Source: Mycogone perniciosa (lineage: Eukaryota > Ascomycota > Sordariomycetes > Hypocreales > Hypocreaceae). From it: a DNA stretch of 17,355 bases. Position 1 is the stretch's first letter, and the number at the start of each line of letters is the position of its first letter. The stretch is from NCBI GenBank assembly GCA_025331125.1, contig JAOALB010000263.1, positions 1-17,355 of the forward strand. Reading direction: 5' to 3'. The notes under the pieces were generated by a model. That model saw only the letters and a list, made by a program, of their open reading frames with translations. It ran no database searches and was not told the origin of the DNA. The position numbers were made by a program, and so were the translations under genes. Shown piece by piece: positions 1-7,400 of this stretch.

Positions 1-43
1 TTGTCTATGGATAGGATAAAGACCTTGGCCGGCTCCTACCGTC

Positions 44-613
44 CTATTGCCCATAAGGGATTTGTGTAACTAGTTTATTTAGTGGGCGTAAATAGTAAAA
101 CAAACAAACAAACAACGCCAGATTGGTGATCTTCTCGAGATCGGTCCCGGATTCGCAACTTCCAGCCTCTAGGTGCAACACCATGGCAGATTCTGTAGAA
201 AAAAGATGGGGGCATCCCGGACATGGGGTATCTTTCTTGGCATGGGTGAGTTTGTGCTTGTGAGACCAATATTAGAAACTACTCTTCCAAGGCAAATTCG
301 CAATAGAACCAACGTAGTCCAGATTTGATGGTGAATCGAAATACCGTTGACATCGAGCGCATAAATTATGCTTGCCCACATCGTGTTGAGTCAGTTGTCC
401 GGCGGTATTAAACTGTCGGCAGCAAACGGTGCAAAAATGATGCGCAACCTCCAAATGTTCGTCAAGCTCACCCTCTGTTGGGAAGTCCGGTGGTGAAGAG
501 CACAAACGGCAAACATGGTGGTCTGGAGAGTCTTGCACATGTTGCTGCTTAGCTGAGAGAGAACGGAAGTTTTTATTGCATCGCAGGCAATTGTAAGCTT
601 GCTGCGATGGCAT
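44..613 (-). CDS. C2H2 zinc-finger protein, one intron, 3' end uncertain
   Basis: Read on the minus strand from the ATG at 613-611 (A at -3), exon 1 (613-314) encodes Cys-x2-Cys/His pairs: YNCLRC, HVCRLC, HFCTVC and NLCARC, each followed by histidines. The reading frame then runs into a stop, but removing a 57-bp intron (313-257, GTTGGT...CTAAT...AAG) restores the fourth finger as LDYHKLTH and adds a fifth unit, CPGC...MVLHLEAGSC. This pattern is typical of a fungal family of multi-finger C2H2 proteins of unknown target; nucleic-acid binding is inferred. Exon 2 stays open to a TAG at 46-44, giving about 170 residues. The last 30 or so residues (after LEAGSCESGTD) are low-complexity and unlike a normal family tail, so a further intron, a frameshift or a 3' end beyond the window edge is possible. 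The finger identity is firm; the C-terminus is not. Confidence 0.7.
257..313 (-). other. Predicted spliceosomal intron in the C2H2 gene
   Basis: 57 bp with donor GTTGGT, a CTAAT branch-like site near the 3' end and acceptor CACAAG. Splicing joins LDY to HKLTH in frame and completes a C2H2 finger, which is the main support. The length is normal for filamentous ascomycetes. Confidence 0.65.
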
Positions 614-1502
614 CTTTGACTGTCAGATGACTCAGTTGGTGAAGCTAGGAACACTTGAGACGATGTGGATTTGCTGTTGACTTTGACATTTGGGAGTTAA
701 ATCTTTTTGCGGGGTAGCAGGAGCGGTGCACGGGATGGGAGTAAGATCTACCATAGTCATAATGCAGTATAGGGGCGGGTTTGTTGGTGCCACATCGTAT
801 CCCACGGTCTACACTATTCCCGAGCGGGCTTGGGCCCCTCGTTTCCGTCTCGACGGGGGATGTTAACGATGGGGGGCGTCGGGTAGCATCGCTTGGTTTG
901 CCTCACTCTCGGGTTGTGACGTCATACCGTTACGCCCCACAGGGCAAAAGATTAGGCCAATAATCGCAATGCTAGCGACTATTGCGACGGAACCGACCGT
1001 TTATAAGGCTTCTCGCGGACGGTTCGCTTTGCTTGGCCGCGCACACTGGCGTGTGAGCGTGCCAGCATTCCATAGGATTCCATCACATTCCATGGAGTGC
1101 CCAGTTCTCCGCACGTAGGTTGATTAAGCATGTTGAACTCAGCAATAGCTGCGGCCATGAGTGTCCAGCCGGTTAGCAAACCCACTTCTTGACGAAATGC
1201 AGAGTAGTACTTGTCTGGTACTTAAGTATACTTTTCTCTGTAAAAGAGCCAGAAGTGGCTGGAAATTTAGCCTGCAAGTTTCGGCCAAAAGCAGACATTC
1301 GCCGTAAAACCACTATACGAGCGTATCACTCATGTATTGAGAAGTACCTAGAGCCAAAAGGAAAGCACGGCAATTCTAGGACGACGTGCTTTTAAGCCAA
1401 AGCACAGAGCCCCTCAGCTAGGATGTATACTTTTCCACATCTATCCACCAATATGGCGGATCAGCGATTAGCTATATATTGTCATTTAAGCTTGTGAACT
1501 AG
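614..1502. other. Gene-free stretch, no recognisable coding
   Basis: The short open frames here begin mostly with TTG or GTG and match no family I know. It includes the 5' flank of the C2H2 gene. A small inverted repeat (AAAGCACG at 1362-1369 against CGTGCTTT at 1385-1392) could form an 8-bp stem. The DNA next to the copia relic is probably further decayed transposon sequence, but this is not demonstrated. Confidence 0.4.
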
Positions 1503-1709
1503 TTACAATACCCACCTTATTGGCATACTTGGAGTGTAGATGGGTAAATGCGGATGAGGCTCTAAGCGATACAGAATATCATTAAGGGCAATCCAAGCAA
1601 AACAGTATTTAATAGGATATGTGCATTCATATACACACTGTACAGGCCACAAGCGCCATATAGAGGGTCCTATAACACTCAACAGGGTTATCAGGGTTAG
1701 GGTTTCCAA
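1503..1709 (-). mobile_element. Degraded Ty1/copia-type pol (integrase C-terminal) relic
   Basis: The minus-strand translation contains WRLWP, then about 16 residues later W, then ILYRLEP and LPIY. This spacing resembles the copia integrase stretch LWPxAVxxAxYLxNRTP...WxTPxExLYxxxPxLxHLRVYG. No complete domain or catalytic residue is visible, the frame is closed on both sides, and an LTR lies immediately next to it, so this is a relic. The similarity is judged by eye and is weak. Confidence 0.35.
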
Positions 1710-1719
1710 GGGATAAACT

Positions 1720-2089
1720 TGTCAGGGTTTATGTTGGCAGGGGATCAGGGCGTAGTCTGAGCAATGAGGTTCTTAGTCACGATTCTGTTCAACTGGCAGT
1801 TCAGGTGAATGCAAGTGTGAATCTGTGTTAACGACTGGCTAAGTAACTATGCTAAACGATCGTAGCTTATCCAGTCTTATATACAAGAATGATACTTCTG
1901 GATCACTGGGGGACGTTCCCACGCCCCTGGTGATTCGTTGTTCTTAATCATTCGTGTACTTCCCTGATCATTCATCGATCCGGTACGTACCACGATGATT
2001 GCGATCCTTTCCCTTGCTATTGGTCCATCGGTCCTACATTGTTCCGTAGTACACACCGACTGGCCTTCTTTTGTGGTCGGGTCGTGACA
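1720..2089 (+). mobile_element. Solo LTR (copy 1 of a two-copy family in this window)
   Basis: The 370-bp segment starts TGTCAGGG and ends TCGTGACA, giving a TGTCA/TGACA terminal inverted repeat as expected for an LTR. It shares several blocks in the same order with 14408-14697: AGGGTTTATGTTGGCAGGG at the left end, GACTGGCTA, GTCTTATATAC followed by GTGATACTT/ATGATACTT (a TATA-like site), and GGTCGG(G/A)TCGTGACA at the right end. No internal gag or pol follows and no exact 5-bp target-site duplication is obvious (aaact before, ttaaa after), so it is an old solo LTR or one end of a broken element. Confidence 0.65.
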
Positions 2090-2319
2090 TTAAATTAGCA
2101 GAAAAGCATTAGCAGGCGAAACAAAAGGTAAATATGCTTGCGCAGTAAGCACTTCCATTTGAGATCTCTAAAATAGCTGTATATTTATATTTTGTTCTAT
2201 GCTTTATTGAGAACCTTATCTTAGTTCTTGTGTTACTAGACTAGATTTCCTCCTTCTACCCCAGACCCTCTAAAATCCACTGGCGTGGTCCTGATAGCTA
2301 GCGGAAAAGCCTTCTCCTT
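2090..2319. other. AT-rich intergenic DNA
   Basis: No open frame, repeat or RNA gene was recognised. It lies between the solo LTR and the 3' end of the MADS-like ORF. Confidence 0.3.
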
Positions 2320-2562
2320 CTAGTAGTTAGTAGATGTATAGGGTCCAAGAACCAACAAACTCACAATATCGGCTATAGGAGTTGGGAAGGAAGCATCGTT
2401 GGTGGAATTATAATCATAGTGCCGGCACTTCCGGCGCACGAGCATATCGACATCAGCATTATAGCGACGGCTTAATTGATCACATCTTCTCATAAGGCGA
2501 CGCGTTGCCCTGGTAAAGTTTTCGCTTGTCCTGTCGCGTTTCTTAGACAGCATTACCTCCAT
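2320..2562 (-). CDS. Small MADS/SRF-like protein
   Basis: This 80-residue ORF starts at a true ATG (2562-2560). Residues about 9-55 (KKRDRTSENFTRATRRLMRR, then CDQLSRRYNADVDMLVRRK and HYDYNSTND) resemble a truncated MADS/SRF domain: a basic stretch, F-x-R-x-x-R-x-L-x-x-x-x-x-x-L and a hydrophobic beta strand. After it comes a short FPTPIADI tail of the type found in small fungal MADS-like hypothetical proteins. Classical MADS domains bind DNA as dimers; whether this short form does so is unknown. There is no intron. It sits alone between an LTR and a minisatellite, so it may be a decaying copy of a family dispersed in fungal genomes. The alternative is a chance ORF, but the basic-then-YNADV pattern makes that less likely. 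Confidence 0.5.
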   Translation of the reverse strand: MEVMLSKKRDRTSENFTRATRRLMRRCDQLSRRYNADVDMLVRRKCRHYDYNSTNDASFPTPIADIVSLLVLGPYTSTNY

Positions 2563-3007
2563 TACGATTGTAGCAACGGGAATGCTGGACCATCAAATTC
2601 GTGTAGCTATATCCTTATTATAAGGGTGGAGGGTATGTAGTTGCGGTCCATTCTTAGCTCTAAATCTGTTTTCTGACCTCAGTGTCTGGTTTCTACTTAA
2701 CGCGAGTACGTTTTCCGACCCTGAAAACGCATTTCGGCGTGGCCCGGCCTGTCCTCCGACTCTAATTTTAGTTTGAGCTAGTTAGCTGCTAACTGGTACT
2801 ATTTATAGCCCAGGTGTCCGTGTCCCGACACAAGAAAGCCTTGTAGGTCGTCTTTCAACTGGGGGCTGCAGGGGACAGAATACCAAGTAGCAGTTGGCCA
2901 ACCAGGCAGTTGGGAGCTACTCCGTACAGAAAACGGATTTCTAAAAAGCGAACAACCAGCTGGGCGGTTACAAGGCTACAGAGGATTATTGAAAAGTAGG
3001 CGGGGCA
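2563..3007. other. Gene-free stretch upstream of the MADS-like ORF and minisatellite
   Basis: No convincing coding sequence. It contains a perfect small inverted repeat (AGTTAGC T GCTAACT, 2780-2794). CTAAAAAGCGAAC at 2941-2953 recurs at 3275-3287, so this 13-mer flanks the minisatellite as a direct repeat. Confidence 0.35.
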
Positions 3008-3266
3008 TTCCTCTTTTGAGGAAACGAGAAATATTTAACCGGCTGGCTGGTTGATTTGCTGGCCGGTTGTCCTCTTTATGAAAAACTAGAATGATTTAAC
3101 TGGCTGGCCGGTTGATCTGCTGGCCGGTTGTCTCCTTTCTGGAAAACAGGAAATATTTAACCGGCTGGCTGGTTGATTTGCTGGCCGGTTGTCTCCTTCC
3201 TAGAAAACAGGAAATATTTAACCGGCTGGCCGGCTGTCCTCTTTACGGAAATTGGGAATGTTTAAC
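3008..3266. repeat. 61-bp tandem minisatellite, about 4 units
   Basis: The anchor tttaac occurs at 3034, 3095, 3156, 3217 and 3261, giving three 61-bp periods and then a 44-bp short unit. A partial unit lies before 3034. Each full unit carries AACCGGC (AACTGGC in the second) and, about 18 bases later, GCCGGTT, so it can form a GC-rich hairpin. Units 1 and 3 differ at few positions. The short last unit lacks the ttgatttgctggccgg part. Confidence 0.85.
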
Positions 3267-3287
3267 CAACGACTCTAAAAAGCGAAC

Positions 3288-3865
3288 CGGCCATCGCGTG
3301 GAAAGTGAAAACATCGCAGTTAGAGTAAGTATGAAGCCGGTGATATGTTTCAAGTCGAAGTCTCTTCGAGTGCTGGACAGCTCACTTGTGCAAGGGGACA
3401 GACGTAATTAACGAGCATCATTGTGCCAAACATAGACCCAAACCCGATGATATATATAAGAGTGATGTCCATTGTGGTCGAGATTTTATTGAAAGTGAGA
3501 AGAGGGGAGGAGGACCACAAACAAAAACCTGGGGACTTATAGGCCCCCTAACCACAACCATACCCACTTATTAGTTAGGTGCTGAGCGAACCTGGCTGTT
3601 CTTAGTGTTGGTCAACGCCTATGCGAATAGCTAAACATACGCTATGCCATCCGCGCTTATACCCGCTCAGAAGTCGTGAAAAGGAGACAATAATAATTCG
3701 CGATATTGCATTAATACAATATGATATGTACTATACTCAGCGGGCTTTCATACAGAATTTACAGATTGTTACAACATGCAGCGGATTGTGTGGTTGAGGA
3801 TGCTGAGCTGACGGCCTATGCCGTCTGGACAGGTGTAAGGGAGATAGATACATCTGTTCTAGGGC
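3288..3865. other. Gene-free stretch, possible further LTR debris
   Basis: No gene is recognised. TATATAAGAGTGATG at about 3452-3466 resembles the TATA-like blocks of the two LTRs (ATATACACGAGTGATAC). It is followed by a purine-rich stretch and GGGGACTTATAGGCCCCCTA, a composition often seen in fungal LTRs. No element ends could be set. Confidence 0.25.
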
Positions 3866-4085
3866 TGATAGGTTAGGCGGCATGCTGACCTCTTCTCTTG
3901 ACTACATGGCCGCCTAACACTACCTATGATACTACCTATGATGCATGGATTACTGTATATATGTATATATACAAGAGGGTTGAAGGACTCGGTACTCCAA
4001 GCATGTTGCAGAGCTCGAATCTCCTTGTAATTATGCCTGCTAGTAGCCCTACCAGTTCATACGGCCACCTAACCATTAGGTGACA
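3866..4085 (+). mobile_element. Possible solo LTR with hairpin
   Basis: The segment begins TGATAGGTTAGGCGG and ends ATTAGGTGACA (TG...CA ends). Inside are a double TATA-like site (tgtatatatgtatatatac, about 3954-3972) and an imperfect inverted repeat, GTTAGGCGGCATG (3872-3884) against CATGGCCGCCTAAC (3905-3918). A second inverted repeat, CACCTAA cca TTAGGTG, lies at 4066-4082 at the right end. No target-site duplication or second copy is visible in the window, so the ends and class are tentative. Confidence 0.35.
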
Positions 4086-4411
4086 CCCACCATTTCAGCC
4101 GCCATGTACTAGTAGCCGTTTTTCATTACAGATCAATCACTGGCTAATGCATAACCGCTTAGTAGCTACTCCGTGCTGTCTGATCAACCTTCTGGTTGCT
4201 TAGTTCATAGTAAATTTATTATGGACTCTTTCCCATATTTCTCCCAGCTACGTTCACGCGACTCTTCCGCAACAGCTAATATTTTCCCCGAGCTCATCTG
4301 TCAAAAACATCATAGCGGGCGGCATCCTCCTTTTCAACCCTCCTGGGTTCTCACCCCTCCAGATTTCAGTAATACCCATTTCACAGTATCTTTCACTCCT
4401 TGCTCACCACC
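4086..4411 (+). promoter_or_regulatory. Probable promoter and 5' leader of the single-chain Mre11-Rad50-like gene
   Basis: This is the only non-repeat DNA between the possible solo LTR and the gene. The last 150 bases are rich in C and T (for example caaccctcctgggttctcac and ctttcactccttgctcacc), as is usual for fungal 5' leaders. An AT-rich taaatttattatgg lies at about 4211-4224. No defined operator was recognised. Confidence 0.4.
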
Positions 4412-4486
4412 ATGAGCCATGCGAGGGCCGTCGGCCGGAACGGTGCGATGGCTGCTCCTCAGCGACCTCCACTTCAAGCACCATGA
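4412..4486 (+). other. Overlapping out-of-frame upstream ORF (24 codons)
   Basis: An ATG at 4412 in strong context (CACCACCATGAG, A at -3) lies 7 bases before the start of the large ORF, in another frame. It runs 24 codons to a TGA at 4484-4486. Scanning ribosomes would meet it first, so it may limit translation of the main ORF. Alternatively it marks a one-base indel or a wrongly placed start. Confidence 0.45.
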
Positions 4487-7400
4487 CCTGGACCGGGTGC
4501 GGCAGACAGCGCAGTGGATTGTTGCCGAGGCGGAGCGAAACCAAGTCGGGCGGGCGGTGGTGTGCGGCGACCTGCTGGCGAGCCGCACGATGCAGCCGAC
4601 GCATGTGCTGTCTGCGTGTTACCGCTTCATCAGCCTCCTCAGCGACGCTGTGCCGCGAGTCCACATCGTACTCGGCAACCATGACCTCGCCTACCGCCGC
4701 GACTACCAGACCACGGCCCTTAACGCCCTCAATATCAACCGCTTGGCCCTGTACGTGTCGCTGCATAGCGGCGTCGCCCACCACGAATGGGATGGCCGGC
4801 GCGTCTTGCTGCTGCCATTTCGCGAGGAGCAGGACGAGCTGACAGAGGCCGTGGCTGCTCTTGGCCTCAACGAGGCGAGCAAGACGGTTGCCTTTGCCCA
4901 TCTTGCAATCAACAAGGCCATCACGCAGCGGCATGTGGTCGGTGCTGGCGTCAACAAGCTCCGCGCGGCAAACTCCATCACCTATCGCGGCTTGACGGGC
5001 CCGGATCGGTTTGCCTCGCTAGCCCGAACGTTCACGGGACATTTTCACAGTCACCAGACCATTGTCCAGGAACAATCCAGCCGCAACAAGCTCGATCTAC
5101 AGGGTAGCGTCACGTACCTGGGCTCGCCTTTGCAGCTGGACTGGGCCGATCTCTACGACGAGCAGCGGGGCGTCGTCTTGTTCGATCCGGAAACGCTCGA
5201 GCATGAAATGCTCATCAACCCGCATGCCGTCGGCTACACAACGGCCGACCTGCGGCAAGTTCTCGACGGCCAGGTCGACGAGGGTGCCGTCGCGGACAAG
5301 CATGTCATGCTCCTCGGCGAACTTACTCATCTCAAGTACGTCACGGCTCGCGACAGGCTTCTCTCTCTAGGCGTGCGGAGCGTGCGGAACTGGACTCCCA
5401 TGGGCTTTGCCTTGCACGCCGACCGCCTGTCATACGGCGGCCTTGGCTCATCGGTGCCTGTGAGCGATGCCGCTGTCCAGCTCTCGGAGGAGCCCGCCAA
5501 GGATGAGATGGGTCCAGACACAACGAGCGACGGCGTTTCGGGTTCTGACCCTAGCACTGAACCTCGGGCTGCAAGACTCGATCTCGCCACGGAAGCTCGC
5601 GAGTATGTCGAGTCGCTAGAGCTGGACGAGTGTCTTCTCTTGCGACGAGACGAGTTGGTGCGGGTTGGCCAGCGAATGATCCAAGTCTCCCGCGAGATCG
5701 CAGACCAGGATGGCGAGGCCGAGGTTAACCACCGAGACTTCCTTGACGGGTCACCTCAAGCTGTCGGCACAAGGACCGCCACCGAGCTAGCAGGGCCCTC
5801 GACCCATGTCTTCGTAGCCGAGCCGCGCACGCTCACAATCACCAACTTCCTTGGCGTGCAGGGCACTATCACTATCAACTTCCAACAGGACCTTCGGCGC
5901 GGATTGACCTTCCTGGTCGGCGACAATGGCTCCGGTAAGAGCACGCTCGTTGAGGCCATGGTTTGGTGCCAATTCGGGCGGTGCATTCGCAGCGGGCTGG
6001 CGGCCAACGATGTCGTCAACGACAATGTGGGCAAGAACTGCTCCGTCATGCTGGAGTTCGCCAACGGATACGCCATCGCGCGGCATCGCAAGCACAAGAG
6101 CCACGGCAACCGCGTCGTCATCTCGCTGCGCGGCGAGCCGCAGCCGCAGTTCGAGCATCCGGACGCGCGCACGACGCAGGGGGCCATCAACGAGCTGCTT
6201 GGCACCGACTACGAGACGTATGTCAAGACAGTCGTGCTGAGCCACGAGAGCGCAGCGAGCTTTCTAAGCTCGACACTAGCGCAACGGCGCGACCTAATCG
6301 AGGCATCGCTCGGGCTGTCGATGCTGGATCAGTACGGGCAGGTGTCAAAGCTGCTACTCAGGGACATCGACAACGACGTGGATGAGGTGGAGGGCAAGCT
6401 GGAAGGCTTGCTCCGGACTAAGGAGTACATCGAACGACGGCTCGAAGATCTGGACCGGACACAGAAGCGACTCGAAGAGGAAGCGGAGGAGGCTGCCGCA
6501 TCTTTAGAGGCGGCTATTCAAAGGCATACAGCTGCCGAATTACGAATCGATGGACAAGGACCTTCCAGCAAAGAGTACACACCGTTTGGGAACGAACATC
6601 CAGAGATCCACACAGATATCGCAGATCGCGAGCAGCGGATCTCGGCCGCAAGCAAGGGAGCCCAGGGCTTGCTGAGATTGGCCCAGCCCGCTGAGCTCAG
6701 CATGGGCTTCCACGTTGAGATTTCAACGTTGCAGGATCAAATCTACATTGAGCAGGAAAATTTGCAACTGCTAGAGAACTCGTATGCTCGGATACATAAG
6801 CAGAAGCATGCCGAGCTGACCTCATGGCTTGGCCAGCTACAGCAGCGAATAAGCCAAAGACTTGAGGCTATGGCTGCGGCTCACCATATAGGCCTACGCA
6901 AGCTCTTACACGCCGTAAAGACCTCCATCCTCTGCTTCTGGTTGATAGCCGTCAGGGGCCTCTTGCGCATATCCGGGATTCCAAGGGACGGCTCTCAGGG
7001 AACCAGCGCCCAAGACTACAGCCAAGAGATCAACAGTCTCCGCGAAGACATCAAGAACAGCATGTCGCGGCTGCAGAGCCTGAAGCACGAAGCGAACAGA
7101 ATCATTGTCCTAGAAAAGCTCGCTACCAACTACGCCGTCATGATCAAGGAGCGGCTCGCGCAGGCCATCCAGGCTCAAAAGGCATGCGAAGCCCTGCAGC
7201 AGCAGGTTACGCTCAAGCAGCGCGAGGCAGCCACATACACGCGCTTGGTAGAAACCGAGCAGTCGTCTCTGCACTCGCTACGCTCAGAACACGACGCGCT
7301 GGCCACCAAACTTAAAGAGCTCGCCGCCGATCGCGAACTCTTTGCCTTTTGGTCCTCCGCCCTGGCAAGGCGCACCCGTCGCGCCTCTTCGTCTTCCTCA

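Noticed and set aside
979..1185. Minus-strand 68-codon open frame
   Set aside because: Starts at GTG and matches no family that I can name.
1681..1715. TTAGGG-like bases (cagggttagggttt) resembling telomere repeat
   Set aside because: Only one or two imperfect units, and similar bases occur at the left end of the LTR family, so it is more likely LTR-related than an internal telomere.
3112..3411. Plus-strand open frame across the minisatellite
   Set aside because: It begins at TTG and its first half is the translated repeat; the 61-bp period would change frame each unit, so it is not a conserved peptide repeat.
4404..4981. Minus-strand open frames of 176 and 92 codons opposite the start of the fused gene
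   Set aside because: They are antisense shadows of a GC-rich coding region; their residues show no family pattern and the sense strand has all catalytic motifs.
5756..6245. Two overlapping minus-strand open frames of about 150 codons
   Set aside because: They lie opposite the Walker A region and arise from codon bias of the sense gene.
6933..6935. Cys839 as part of a zinc hook
   Set aside because: It is a single Cys inside a hydrophobic run with no second Cys three residues away.
6906..6965. Possible intron (donor GTAAAG at 6914, acceptor CAG at 6954) in the fused gene
   Set aside because: The 41-base length is short, not a multiple of three, and removal would break a frame that is open on both sides; no good branch site.
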